Source: an uncultured Collinsella sp. (GTDB taxonomy: Bacteria > Actinomycetota > Coriobacteriia > Coriobacteriales > Coriobacteriaceae). From it: a stretch of DNA of 11,644 bases. Position numbers and translations under genes: made by a program. Position 1 is the stretch's first letter. Each line of letters starts with the position of its first letter. Where the stretch lies: positions 1 through 11,644 of the forward strand of contig UQJA01000060.1 in the NCBI GenBank assembly GCA_900541285.1, in the 5' to 3' direction. Of the stretch, positions 1 to 7,500 are shown piece by piece. The notes below the pieces were generated by a model that ran no database searches, was not told where the DNA came from, and was given only the letters and a program-made list of their open reading frames with translations.

Positions 1-118
1 TGACCGTGAACGGGGTGAGCTCGTCCCCAGCCTCGAGCTTGGTCTGGGCCTCGTCGAGGCAGTAGAACGTGATGCGCTCGAGGATGTCGTCCATCTCGAG
101 GTTTTCCTGGTCTGTCAT
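1..118 (-). CDS. Small acidic hypothetical protein, N-terminal part only
   Basis: The reading frame starts at ATG 118-116 on the minus strand and runs off the left edge, leaving 39 codons. The start is supported by AAGGAG at 124-129, five bases upstream of the ATG, and by a promoter at 176-204. The visible peptide begins MTDQENLEMDDILERI and is acidic, with many Asp and Glu residues and no signal peptide or membrane segment, so a cytoplasmic protein is likely. I do not recognise the family and assign no function. The gene is divergent from the tRNA-Ser gene and is probably monocistronic at this end. Confidence 0.7.
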   Translation of the reverse strand, partial: MTDQENLEMDDILERITFYCLDEAQTKLEAGDELTPFTV

Positions 119-175
119 TGCATCTCCTTGCGCAGGCGCCGTGATGGGCGCTTTTCGTCGTTTCCATTCGGCAAA

Positions 176-204
176 AGTATACTTTTTGGTGCAACCTGAG
201 CCAA
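176..204 (-). promoter_or_regulatory. Sigma70-like promoter for the left-edge gene
   Basis: Read on the minus strand, TTGGCT (204-199) is followed after 17 bases by TATACT (181-176), a good -35/-10 pair. Transcription would start near 169, giving a leader of about 50 nt before the ATG at 118. The -10 sits in a perfect 14-bp palindrome AAAAGTATACTTTT (173-186), which could also serve as an operator. Confidence 0.55.
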
Positions 205-215
205 CCTCGCAATTT

Positions 216-246
216 TTGGCCAGCTACAAGCGTCTTGCGCTATAAT
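216..246 (+). promoter_or_regulatory. Promoter of the tRNA-Ser gene
   Basis: A perfect -10 hexamer TATAAT lies at 241-246. A partial -35 match, TTGGCC, lies at 216-221 with a 19-base spacer. Transcription would start about 20 bases before the mature tRNA 5' end at 276. The promoter is back to back with that of the left-edge gene, with only about 11 bases between the two -35 boxes. Confidence 0.6.
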
Positions 247-275
247 CACCCCCGCACCCCACATGGGGCCCCTGC

Positions 276-366
276 GGAGGGGTGGCAGAGTGGTTGAATG
301 CGGCGGTCTCGAAAACCGTTTGGCTTGTATAAGGTCACGAGGGTTCGAATCCCTCCTCCTCCGCCA
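276..366 (+). tRNA. tRNA-Ser (anticodon CGA)
   Basis: This 91-nt sequence folds as a class II tRNA. The acceptor arm GGAGGGG pairs with CTCCTCC (one G-U), followed by discriminator G and an encoded CCA (364-366). The D arm is GCA/TGC. The anticodon loop CTCGAAA gives anticodon CGA, which reads the serine codon UCG. A long variable arm, typical of tRNA-Ser, precedes a T arm of GAGGG-TTCGAAT-CCCTC. A perfect TATAAT -10 box lies upstream and a strong terminator downstream, so it is a single-gene transcription unit. Its last 25 bases before the final A (341-365) reappear inverted at 431-455. Confidence 0.97.
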
Positions 367-377
367 TTTTGGTTGAG

Positions 378-405
378 AAAGCTCCCAACAATGGGAGCTT
401 TTTTG
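378..405 (+). terminator. Rho-independent terminator after tRNA-Ser
   Basis: AAAGCTCCCA (378-387) and TGGGAGCTTT (392-401) form a 10-bp perfect stem with loop ACAA, running into a T tract ending TTTTG. It starts 12 bases past the tRNA CCA end. Confidence 0.9.
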
Positions 406-430
406 TTTTGAGTCCCTAACAAGCAAATAC

Positions 431-570
431 GGCGGAGGAGGAGGGATTCGAACCCGCCAGGGCGCGGAGCGTAAAGAAAACGCGCCCGTGGCGCGTTTTT
501 AGCGCAGCGCGGTCGGCGCAAGCCGACCGGATAAATTTTGAGCGGAGCTCAAAATTTGGACATCCCTCCT
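431..570 (-). other. tRNA-Ser-like multi-hairpin element (possible tRNA pseudogene or MITE-like insertion)
   Basis: Bases 431-455 are the exact reverse complement of 341-365, the T-loop and acceptor 3' part of the neighbouring tRNA-Ser. A 9-bp inverted repeat (AGGAGGGAT at 439-447, ATCCCTCCT at 562-570) closes the element. Read on the minus strand it opens with GGAGGGAT, close to the tRNA 5' end GGAGGGGT, and ends with the tRNA 3' part. The D arm, anticodon arm and variable arm are replaced by three perfect hairpins: 533-557 (11-bp stem), 510-529 (8 bp, loop GCAA on the plus strand) and 477-499 (10 bp). No open reading frame of note is present. Whether this is a decayed tRNA, a mobile palindromic element targeting tRNA genes, or a processed small RNA cannot be told from one copy. 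Confidence 0.6.
477..500 (+). terminator. Perfect GC hairpin with T tail, terminator-like
   Basis: AAAACGCGCC (477-486), loop CGT, then GGCGCGTTTT (490-499) plus one more T form a 10-bp stem with A tract and T tract on opposite sides, so it could stop transcription in either direction. It is part of the tRNA-like element. Confidence 0.4.
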
Positions 571-735
571 ATTCGACCACGCCCCCATCGCGTTCAGCAT
601 CAACCCGGATCCCCTAACATGGAACCTATGACCGTACCCAGTCCCGACCGTTTACCGAGCAATAGGGTCGCCACGCCCGCCAACCATGTACTATGTACGG
701 GCATTGTCTAAACCCACAATCCAAAGGACCCCATC

Positions 736-1425
736 TTGCCCGTCGTCGCCGCCATAACCATTACCTCACATGCCTCGGATGCCATGGTCGCTATTCCGTT
801 TTGGCTCGAGATGTTCGCTGTTGTCGCTGCATCGATCTCGGGTGTGCTGGTTGCGCGCGAGCACAAGCTCGACCTGGTGGGCGCGGTCGCGCTCGCGGTG
901 GTCTGCGGTCTGGGCGGAGGTCTCTTGCGCGACATGACGCTGCAGGTGGGCAACGTCTACATCCTCAACCAGCCGATGGCACTCCCGCTTTCCATTGCCA
1001 CGGCGGCCATCATCTATATTTTCCCGGCAATCGTCGACAAACCCGAAAAACTCATTCCCCTGCTCGATATCATCTCGGTCGGCATCTACGCCGCCACTGG
1101 AGCAGACAAGGCGCTGGTCTACGGCTTTGCGCCGGCGGTGTGCATCATGATGGGCTTTTTTACCGCGGTAGGCGGCGGCATGCTGCGCGACGGCTTTATG
1201 GGCGTGGTTCCGGGCATTTTCCAACGTACTAACTTTTATGCCATCGCCGCCATCGCCGGATCGACAAGCTATGTGTGTCTCGTTATGAGCGGCATCATGA
1301 GCAATGTCGCCGCGCTGGTCGTATGCGTTGTCGTGACCATGGGTCTGCGCTGGCTCTCGCTTCGCTTTGACATCAAAAGCCCCACCGAAGAAGATATCGC
1401 ACGCTTCTTGCACCGTAAAAAGTAG
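736..1425 (+). CDS. TRIC / UPF0126 family membrane channel
   Basis: This 229-residue integral membrane protein belongs to the UPF0126 (trimeric intracellular cation channel, TRIC) family; prokaryotic members are homotrimeric potassium-type channels, and some are labelled glycine transporters. It shows the duplicated architecture with one glycine-rich kink motif per half: GLGGGLLRD at residues 58-66 and AVGGGMLRD at 144-152. About seven hydrophobic helices run from residue 20 to 203, ending in a short basic cytoplasmic tail. The start chosen is TTG 736, which has AAAGGA at 723-728; the first ATG in frame (784, residue 17) would cut into the region before helix 1 and has no clear binding site. 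Length is normal for the family. A separate cell-surface gene follows after 107 bp. Confidence 0.9.
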   Translation: MPVVAAITITSHASDAMVAIPFWLEMFAVVAASISGVLVAREHKLDLVGAVALAVVCGLGGGLLRDMTLQVGNVYILNQPMALPLSIATAAIIYIFPAIVDKPEKLIPLLDIISVGIYAATGADKALVYGFAPAVCIMMGFFTAVGGGMLRDGFMGVVPGIFQRTNFYAIAAIAGSTSYVCLVMSGIMSNVAALVVCVVVTMGLRWLSLRFDIKSPTEEDIARFLHRKK

Positions 1426-1493
1426 ACAGCACGGCACGACCCTTCGAAATGCAACCGAGAGGTTCTTTTAGAGCGCCCACGCGTTGGGTACCC

Positions 1494-1520
1494 TGTTAGG
1501 TATATGCCGAACACCTAACA
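1494..1520. promoter_or_regulatory. 8-bp inverted repeat in the leader of the bactofilin-like gene
   Basis: TGTTAGGT (1494-1501) and ACCTAACA (1513-1520) are perfect reverse complements 11 bases apart, ending directly before the AAAGGA ribosome binding site (1521-1526) of the gene at 1533. It could be an operator or an RNA hairpin that controls access to the binding site. No convincing -35/-10 pair was found with it. Confidence 0.4.
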
Positions 1521-1532
1521 AAAGGATCAACC

Positions 1533-2678
1533 ATGGCTCTCAATCAAACCGCGGCGGCGCCGTCACACAAGATGCGTCGCTGCCTGCTTATGGCATTCGC
1601 GCTCATCGCACTGGCGATCACTGCGCTTCCCACGGCGTCGTTCGCCGGCACGGACACCGCAGGAAACGTACTTGCGACCGACAATGACGTCAATCCATCT
1701 GGCGTCGAGGGTGACCTGTACTGGGCCGGCCAGGCCCTCAACTTGGACGATGCGTCCATTGACCACGATATCATCGCCGCGGGCGATACCCTCTCTATCC
1801 GCGACTGCACGGTGGGCGGCGCCGTCCGCTTGGCGGCACGCACCATCGATATCGCCAAGACCACGGTTGATGGCAGCGTCACGGTCGTCGGTCAGCACGT
1901 TGTGCTCAATTCCGACAGCTCTGCCAACTGTTTTTACGCGATAGGCGAGACGGTTGCCCTGCGCGGCTCTACCAAGTCGGCAGCGCTTGCGGGCGACACG
2001 GTGACCATCGATGGCACCGTCGAGGGCGATGTCGAGGTTTGGGCCGACAAGCTCATCCTGGGCAAGAACGCCCACATCACCGGCACCGTGAACGCGCACG
2101 TCTCCGAGGACCCCGAGCGTGCCGCAGGAGCCGAGGTAGGCGCGCTCAAGATCGACCGCACCGAGAACGAGGATACTTCCACCGTTAACGATGTCATCGG
2201 CGGTATCGTCGCCGCGGCACTCTCGACCTGCTTTGTCGCTCTGCTGCTCGAGCTCGTCTTTCCGCGCGCGACCGCCAGCGCCGCCGGCATGCTCCACCAG
2301 CGCCCCATGCCCCTGTGGGTGAGCGGTCTTCTGGGCACGATTGCTATCGTCCCCGCCGTCCTACTGCTAATTATCTCTATCGCTGGTCTGTCGCTTGCCG
2401 GAGCCCTCATGTGCGGTGTTATTGGCATCGCGCTGGTGTCGAGTGCCTTTGCAGGGTGCGCGATCGCGCGCATGGTCGGACACAGCCAGAACCGCTACGC
2501 CATGGCAGCCGCTGGTGGCGTAATCGCAGGCGCCCTCACGGGGCTTCCCCTCGTAGGCGGCTTCATCAGCGGCGTGGCCTTTGTCTTTATGCTCGGCTAC
2601 ATCATCCAAATCATCTGGCACAACGCCCACCTCAAGCCGCAGCAGCCGGCTAACACGCCAGAGCTTCCCACCGCTTAG
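1533..2678 (+). CDS. Secreted bactofilin-like beta-solenoid protein with C-terminal membrane helices
   Basis: The 381-residue protein starts at ATG 1533, seven bases after AAAGGA (1521-1526). Residues 14-38 look like a signal peptide (positive MRR, hydrophobic core, ASFA cleavage site). Residues 55-190 are short repeating beta strands (for example GDLYWAG, GDTLSI, GDVEVW, HITGTV), the pattern of the polymer-forming bactofilin beta-solenoid. Residues 221-362 hold about five hydrophobic helices, ending in a Pro-rich tail. The arrangement places the solenoid outside the cell and tethers it to the membrane, unlike classical cytoplasmic bactofilins. A role in envelope organisation is only inferred. 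It may be an independent unit, since a leader with its own inverted repeat precedes it; a strong terminator follows at 2756. Confidence 0.7.
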   Translation: MALNQTAAAPSHKMRRCLLMAFALIALAITALPTASFAGTDTAGNVLATDNDVNPSGVEGDLYWAGQALNLDDASIDHDIIAAGDTLSIRDCTVGGAVRLAARTIDIAKTTVDGSVTVVGQHVVLNSDSSANCFYAIGETVALRGSTKSAALAGDTVTIDGTVEGDVEVWADKLILGKNAHITGTVNAHVSEDPERAAGAEVGALKIDRTENEDTSTVNDVIGGIVAAALSTCFVALLLELVFPRATASAAGMLHQRPMPLWVSGLLGTIAIVPAVLLLIISIAGLSLAGALMCGVIGIALVSSAFAGCAIARMVGHSQNRYAMAAAGGVIAGALTGLPLVGGFISGVAFVFMLGYIIQIIWHNAHLKPQQPANTPELPTA

Positions 2679-2686
2679 CAGCCGAT

Positions 2687-2717
2687 CACCACAAAGGGGC
2701 CAGGCACCTTTGTGGTG
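2687..2717 (-). repeat. REP-like palindrome, copy 1
   Basis: CACCACAAAGG (2687-2697) and CCTTTGTGGTG (2707-2717) form an 11-bp perfect stem. Read on the minus strand the 9-nt loop is TGCCTGGCC, identical to that of the copies at 9315 and 10900, so this copy is inverted relative to them. Confidence 0.85.
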
Positions 2718-2718
2718 G

Positions 2719-2743
2719 TGCAAAGGGGTCAGGTTACTTTGCA
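2719..2743 (-). repeat. REP-related hairpin, variant type
   Basis: TGCAAAG (2719-2725) and CTTTGCA (2737-2743) form a 7-bp perfect stem directly beside REP copy 1. On the minus strand the interior reads TAACCTGACCC, matching the shared pattern CCTGnCCC of the larger copies although the stem sequence differs. Confidence 0.6.
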
Positions 2744-2755
2744 ACAACAAACGAG

Positions 2756-2796
2756 GCGGGGCACTCGGTCATATCGACCGGGTGCCCCGCTTTTCT
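2756..2796. terminator. Strong terminator between convergent genes
   Basis: A 15-bp stem (2756-2770 with 2776-2790, one G-U pair) beginning GCGGGGCAC and ending GTGCCCCGC has a 5-base loop and is followed by TTTTCTT on the plus strand. It ends the plus-strand transcript from 1533. On the minus strand it lies about 110 bases past the pilin stop and is followed by a weaker T-containing stretch, so it may also end the pilus operon. Confidence 0.85.
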
Positions 2797-2899
2797 TGGA
2801 GGGTTCTCTAGTAACTTTTTCAAAACCAATGATCATCAGGTCGGTAGGCCTGCGCGTCACTCATTACGGAGGCAGTACGCCAGTGAGCATGAAAGGCAA

Positions 2900-4549
2900 T
2901 TATTTTTCACGACGACCGCCTCCCCGCTTGATGACGAGCCCGACAACAATAGCCGCCACTCCGATGGCAGCCAAAGCCGCCACCAGCACCAACGTTCTAT
3001 CTCCCGTCGAGGGTATAAAGCCACGACTTGCTTCTTTGCTCGGGGTGTTGAGCACCGACAGCTCAATCGAACCCGTCCCGGCATCGGCGGTATCAACCCG
3101 CAGAGGGCTTTTGACCGACACGGTCACCTTGAGCTTCGCGGCCGCCACCTGCTTAGCGTCCAATCCCTCAGACGTAACCGTTACCGTTCGTTTGCCCTCA
3201 AAGGCGGTGTATCCCTTGGGAGCCGCGGCCTCCTCGACGGTGTAGACACCCGCGTCCACACCGCTCAATTCCGCGTGGCCGTCCGCGCCCGTGATGACGC
3301 ACGCGTCAGCATCCGTCGACCACGAGCCGTCGGTCGTTAGGATGCGCCCGCGGTCATCGATGATGCGCAGTTTGGCACTCGCGAGCGGTTTATCGTCCGA
3401 GCTCGAGCGCTTGATGAGGCTGAGTCCCCAGGTATAGGCCGTGGCGTCATCACTCGGCGTATGGGTGAATCCGGCATCGCCGGACTGGTCGACGAGGGGA
3501 GAGCGCGGGTAACGCAGGTAGACCTCGTTGGGGTTGCCCTTGGTGGCGCCTCGATTGCAGTTGGCCCCCAACGGCGCATTGTAGACAGCAACCACGCGGG
3601 CGCCCGCGGCAAAGGCGTCAGCCCCGCCGAGCGCGGCGATGAGGTCGCCGGTGCGCACGGTGAAGGCATTGCCCTCGACCGAGACCTTGCACTGTGAAGT
3701 AATGTCTGTCCACCCTTTAGCCGGCGTCGAGTTGGTGTTGCCACCCTCACATGCGACGACGTCGAAGCCGCCGTCCGCGCCCGCCGCCACGTACACGCGC
3801 ATGCTCGCGGCCACCTTGGAGGGGTCGAGCCCCGCGCTCATGGTGTCGACGAACCGCACCGTATAGGTGTCGTAGGCCTTGAGGCCCGCCGGGACCGTGG
3901 CCGAGAGGCGCCAGTACAGGTCGTCGGCAACCGTGGCGTCGGCGGCCTTCTGCCAGGCGGCGGTGCTGTCCTCCAGCACGTGTTTTTGGACCTTGGGGGT
4001 CGCCGCCTTGGGCTTGACGGTGACGGCGCTGCCGCCGACCAGGGCCATGATCGGCGCGGTGCCGGCCTCGCCCTGGGAAATGGCGTCGTCCTTAGCGACG
4101 ATGAGCCAGTAGCCGCAGGGCAGCTCGGCCGCCGTGCCCGCGTTGAGGGCCACGGACACGGCGCCAGAGCTCTGGAGGGAACGAGCGAGCTGTGCGCTCA
4201 GCGCGCTCGTAAGGTGGGAATCGGTGTTGAGCCACTCGGCAGCTTCCTGCGCGGTGGTCTGGGAATTGGGCATGCCGGCGCTGTGCAGCACAGGCAGCGC
4301 GGCGTCGCGCGCGGCGTCGCTTGCCCAGGCGAGGTCGGTGGCGATCTTGGCGTCGCTGTCGCCGTCGACGACGTTGGCGCTAAAGATCTGGTAGGCGTCG
4401 TAGCTGCGCGCCACGGTGCCGCTCACCGTGATGGAACCGGTCGAGATCGGCGCGGCCTGCGCGGAAGCGGGGAACACAACCGCGCAGGTGCCAATCAGGA
4501 GGGCAAGCAGCGCAAACAAGATCGGGAAGGAGCAAACTTTCTTATTCAC
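2900..4549 (-). CDS. SpaA-type backbone (major) pilin, sortase anchored
   Basis: The 549-residue precursor starts at GTG 4549-4547, preceded by GGGAGG; the GTG overlaps the stop of the upstream pilin gene as GTGAATAA, implying translational coupling. Residues 1-33 are a signal peptide (core FALLALLIG, SAQAA cleavage site). Residues 35-180 resemble the N-terminal pilin domain, ending in a Lys-rich KPKAATPKVQKHV stretch in the place of the usual YPK pilin motif. Residues about 183-378 match the fimbrial isopeptide D2-type domain. Residues 375-503 form a CnaB/SpaA fold with E-box YTVEEAAAPKGY (436-447) and a closing LNTP. FIPSTGD at 511-517 is an LPXTG-like sorting signal, followed by a membrane helix (519-540) and tail KRGGGRREK. 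Such pilins are cross-linked head to tail by a class C sortase; none is encoded here. Confidence 0.88.
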   Translation of the reverse strand: MNKKVCSFPILFALLALLIGTCAVVFPASAQAAPISTGSITVSGTVARSYDAYQIFSANVVDGDSDAKIATDLAWASDAARDAALPVLHSAGMPNSQTTAQEAAEWLNTDSHLTSALSAQLARSLQSSGAVSVALNAGTAAELPCGYWLIVAKDDAISQGEAGTAPIMALVGGSAVTVKPKAATPKVQKHVLEDSTAAWQKAADATVADDLYWRLSATVPAGLKAYDTYTVRFVDTMSAGLDPSKVAASMRVYVAAGADGGFDVVACEGGNTNSTPAKGWTDITSQCKVSVEGNAFTVRTGDLIAALGGADAFAAGARVVAVYNAPLGANCNRGATKGNPNEVYLRYPRSPLVDQSGDAGFTHTPSDDATAYTWGLSLIKRSSSDDKPLASAKLRIIDDRGRILTTDGSWSTDADACVITGADGHAELSGVDAGVYTVEEAAAPKGYTAFEGKRTVTVTSEGLDAKQVAAAKLKVTVSVKSPLRVDTADAGTGSIELSVLNTPSKEASRGFIPSTGDRTLVLVAALAAIGVAAIVVGLVIKRGGGRREK

Positions 4550-7500
4550 GACGCTCGCCTCCCTTCGCATTCGCCTTGCGACGAATGTGCATCCAGGCCG
4601 CAGCAGCGCAAAGCACCGCCGCGCCGGCAAGGTACGTCAGAGTGACGCCCGACATACCGGAAAGAGGCAGAGTGGTGGAGTAGGTGTTGGTGAAGGTGGA
4701 GGCGGGAATGGCGGTTGGGCCCGCGCCGGCGGATGGGACTTCGATGCCCCGCCCGTTCTCGCCCAGGGCGTTGCCCATGTCGTCCTTCATCTGGGTGACC
4801 GTGGTGGAGGTGATGAGGCCGGTGTACTTGCCGGCCCCATTCAGCTCAGCCTTCACCGTGACGGCAACCTGGTACTCGGCCTTGGAGTAGCGGAGCTTGT
4901 CGATGGCACCGGTAGTAGGCTCGACCTCCTTCACCGTGTAGGTGTAGGTCCTGGCGTAGTCACCCACCTCACCGGGGGCATCGGACAGGTGCGACTTGTT
5001 GAACGTCATGGCGCCAAAGGTCGCCGTGATGTTGTTGAGCTTGGCGGCGTCGGTCTCCCTTGCCTTTGGGGCAACAGAAATCTTGGGTGCTTCGGGCGCT
5101 TCGGGCATGGGGGCTTTGGCTGCATAGTCACCCGTAGCCACAATGCTGAACTCGAACGGCACATAGTTGTCGCCAGCATCCTTCGGCCAATCCGTATTGC
5201 GAACGGATTTGGTCACCGGGATCTTCACGGACGTAGCACTGCACTTGTCGGAGATGTACGTAGTGTCACTATCGATGCTCGGCTGCTCGTTCTCTTTCCA
5301 CGTAATGGAGCCGTTTGTGCTGTCCACCGTGAACTTGTAGGTGTTCTTGTTCAGTTCGTAGCCAAACGGAGCCTGGGTCTCAACAAGCGTGTACGTGCCC
5401 GGCAGCAGGCCCTCGAGCTTGAACTTGCCAGGCGCGGTGTCGGTGTCTACCCACGTGGTATCGCTCGAAGTCGACTGGTCGCTCACCTGATCTCTCACGG
5501 TCCAGGACTGGTTAACGGCCGCACCATCGGCGTCATTAGTCTTGGTGAGTTTCCACTCAGAACCAGCCAAAGGAGTGTGTTTTGTGTCGCCCTCCCCCAC
5601 CTTGGTCCAAGACACCGTACCGGTGATGATCTTGGTGTTGGGAATGGCACCTGTGGGGTTATTCTCGAACGGAACATTTTTGCCGTTCTCATCCACGTAA
5701 CCCTGAACGTAGTTCGGCTTCTCGCCAGTATTGTTCATAGTGGCATAGTAGATGGTGTCTGACTTCTGGTAGCCAGCCGGCGCTGTCTCCTCTTTGATGT
5801 AATACGTGAAGTAGTTGGTATCGTTGGAATTGCCGATGTTTGCCTTCTGGTTCAGATAGTTGAACTGAAGCTTGCCATCACCCGAAGCGTAATCATTTGC
5901 GCCACCGTCAGTCACCGTCACGATAGCGTCCTTGCCCGCGACAGCATTCTCGACAGAACCATAGATAGCCCACGAGGAACCAGGAAGCGACGTGTTGCCG
6001 TTCGCCGCATCGACCTTGCTCCACGCAACGGCGGAGCCGTCGGGCGTATACGACCCAGACCACGGGAAGTTGTGACGCTCCTGATCCATATCGATGACGG
6101 AAGCCGAGTTACCCTCACCAAATGCTGCGGCAACCTTCGGGCTGTTCATTGAGAAATCGACGCCCACATAAACGCGGCCGTTGGTACTCACATGGTCGTC
6201 GAAACTTCCGTTGGGAACGAGAATCGATCCGATCATAGCCGCCGCAGGATCGTCGTCAGTCCACTTGGCACCGGTGGCTGTGCCGCCGTATCCCCAGTCC
6301 GCGCGGTTTTCTCCCGCGATGCCGCCTCGAATGGTAAGGCTGGTGGTATCGACGAAGTTCCACATGATGGACTGGGAGGCCAGCGAGTATTTCGCGTCAA
6401 GGTCTTTCTTGGCGTACTGACTCTCGTAACCGCGAGATATTTCTGTATCTCCCCACCAGAAGCGCCAGCCGTTGTGGAACTCGACAGGATTAGTACCTGT
6501 AACGTTCACGACAATGGATGCGCCTTCGGGGATATTGGTGAACTTAAAGTCGACGCCGCGGTAGTAGACGCCATCCTTCCAGTTGGAGAGCTCGGAACCG
6601 GCGATGGTGAAGACCTGTTGCATAGAAGTTCCATCGCCGGTAAAGGTGATGAGTCGCTCGGTGTTGCGAATCTTATTGCTCGGGATTCCGGTATCGAGCG
6701 CACCGGAAACAGACTTGCCGCTACCATCGTCGCTACCATCGAATTTGAGTGTATAGCTTGTTCCGTCGTTATTGTACTTGTTGATGACGTAGTTGCTATT
6801 AGGCTCTGCAAAGCCGTTGACATCCACCTCGCCGGTATCTTCAAACGAGTCGAGCTGTTTCGATAGCTTCGAGAGGTATCCATTTGTACCGTTATAGCTC
6901 GAATAATCGCTACCGTTGACATTAGTCAAATCAACAGCTTTATTGAACAGGGTGCTTTCCAGAGCAGACAAGCCCTCGTACCAATTACCCTGCATTGTCA
7001 CCACAGACTGGCGTTTATAGTCGCTATCGCGCCAGTATGTGATGGGGCCTGCGATTTGCGCGGTGTAGGCAAAGCCGGAAGGAGTCGCGCCCTCAAAAGG
7101 TCTCTGCTGTCCGACCCAAGCGCCTTTGTTCCAAGCGCCAACGGTAGTCGCCCCCGGCAAGTTGCCGTTGTAACCAACGCTCATTTTGGTGATCGCACTG
7201 TCGATTCCGGCGACCGCAAGCACGGTGCTGCCGTAGACAGGACGGAACTGGGAACCAAAACCAACGGTGCCAAAGCGGAAACCAGCGCCGCCACTATTAT
7301 TATAGGGCCAGCTCTCTTTGAGTGGATTCATGGCAAGCTTGCCACGGACCACGGTAAGGCCCTCCGCCTCAGCGGCATATGAGCCGGTGGGGGCGTTGTC
7401 CGCATCAAGATCGATAGCGCCGTCGCTCGGCTTATCGCTCGGCTTACCACCGATGTACATGTCGCGGCCGACGTAGGTGGCCACGCCGGGATCAGGGGTT

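Noticed and set aside
766..2750. Long minus-strand frames opposite the TRIC and bactofilin-like genes
   Set aside because: They are shadows of G+C-rich codon bias; their translations are rich in His, Arg and Asp with no family features.
2900..4630. Longer start (4630) for the backbone pilin
   Set aside because: The extra 27 residues lie within the adhesin gene in another frame, and the GTG at 4549 has a GGGAGG site and gives a normal signal peptide.
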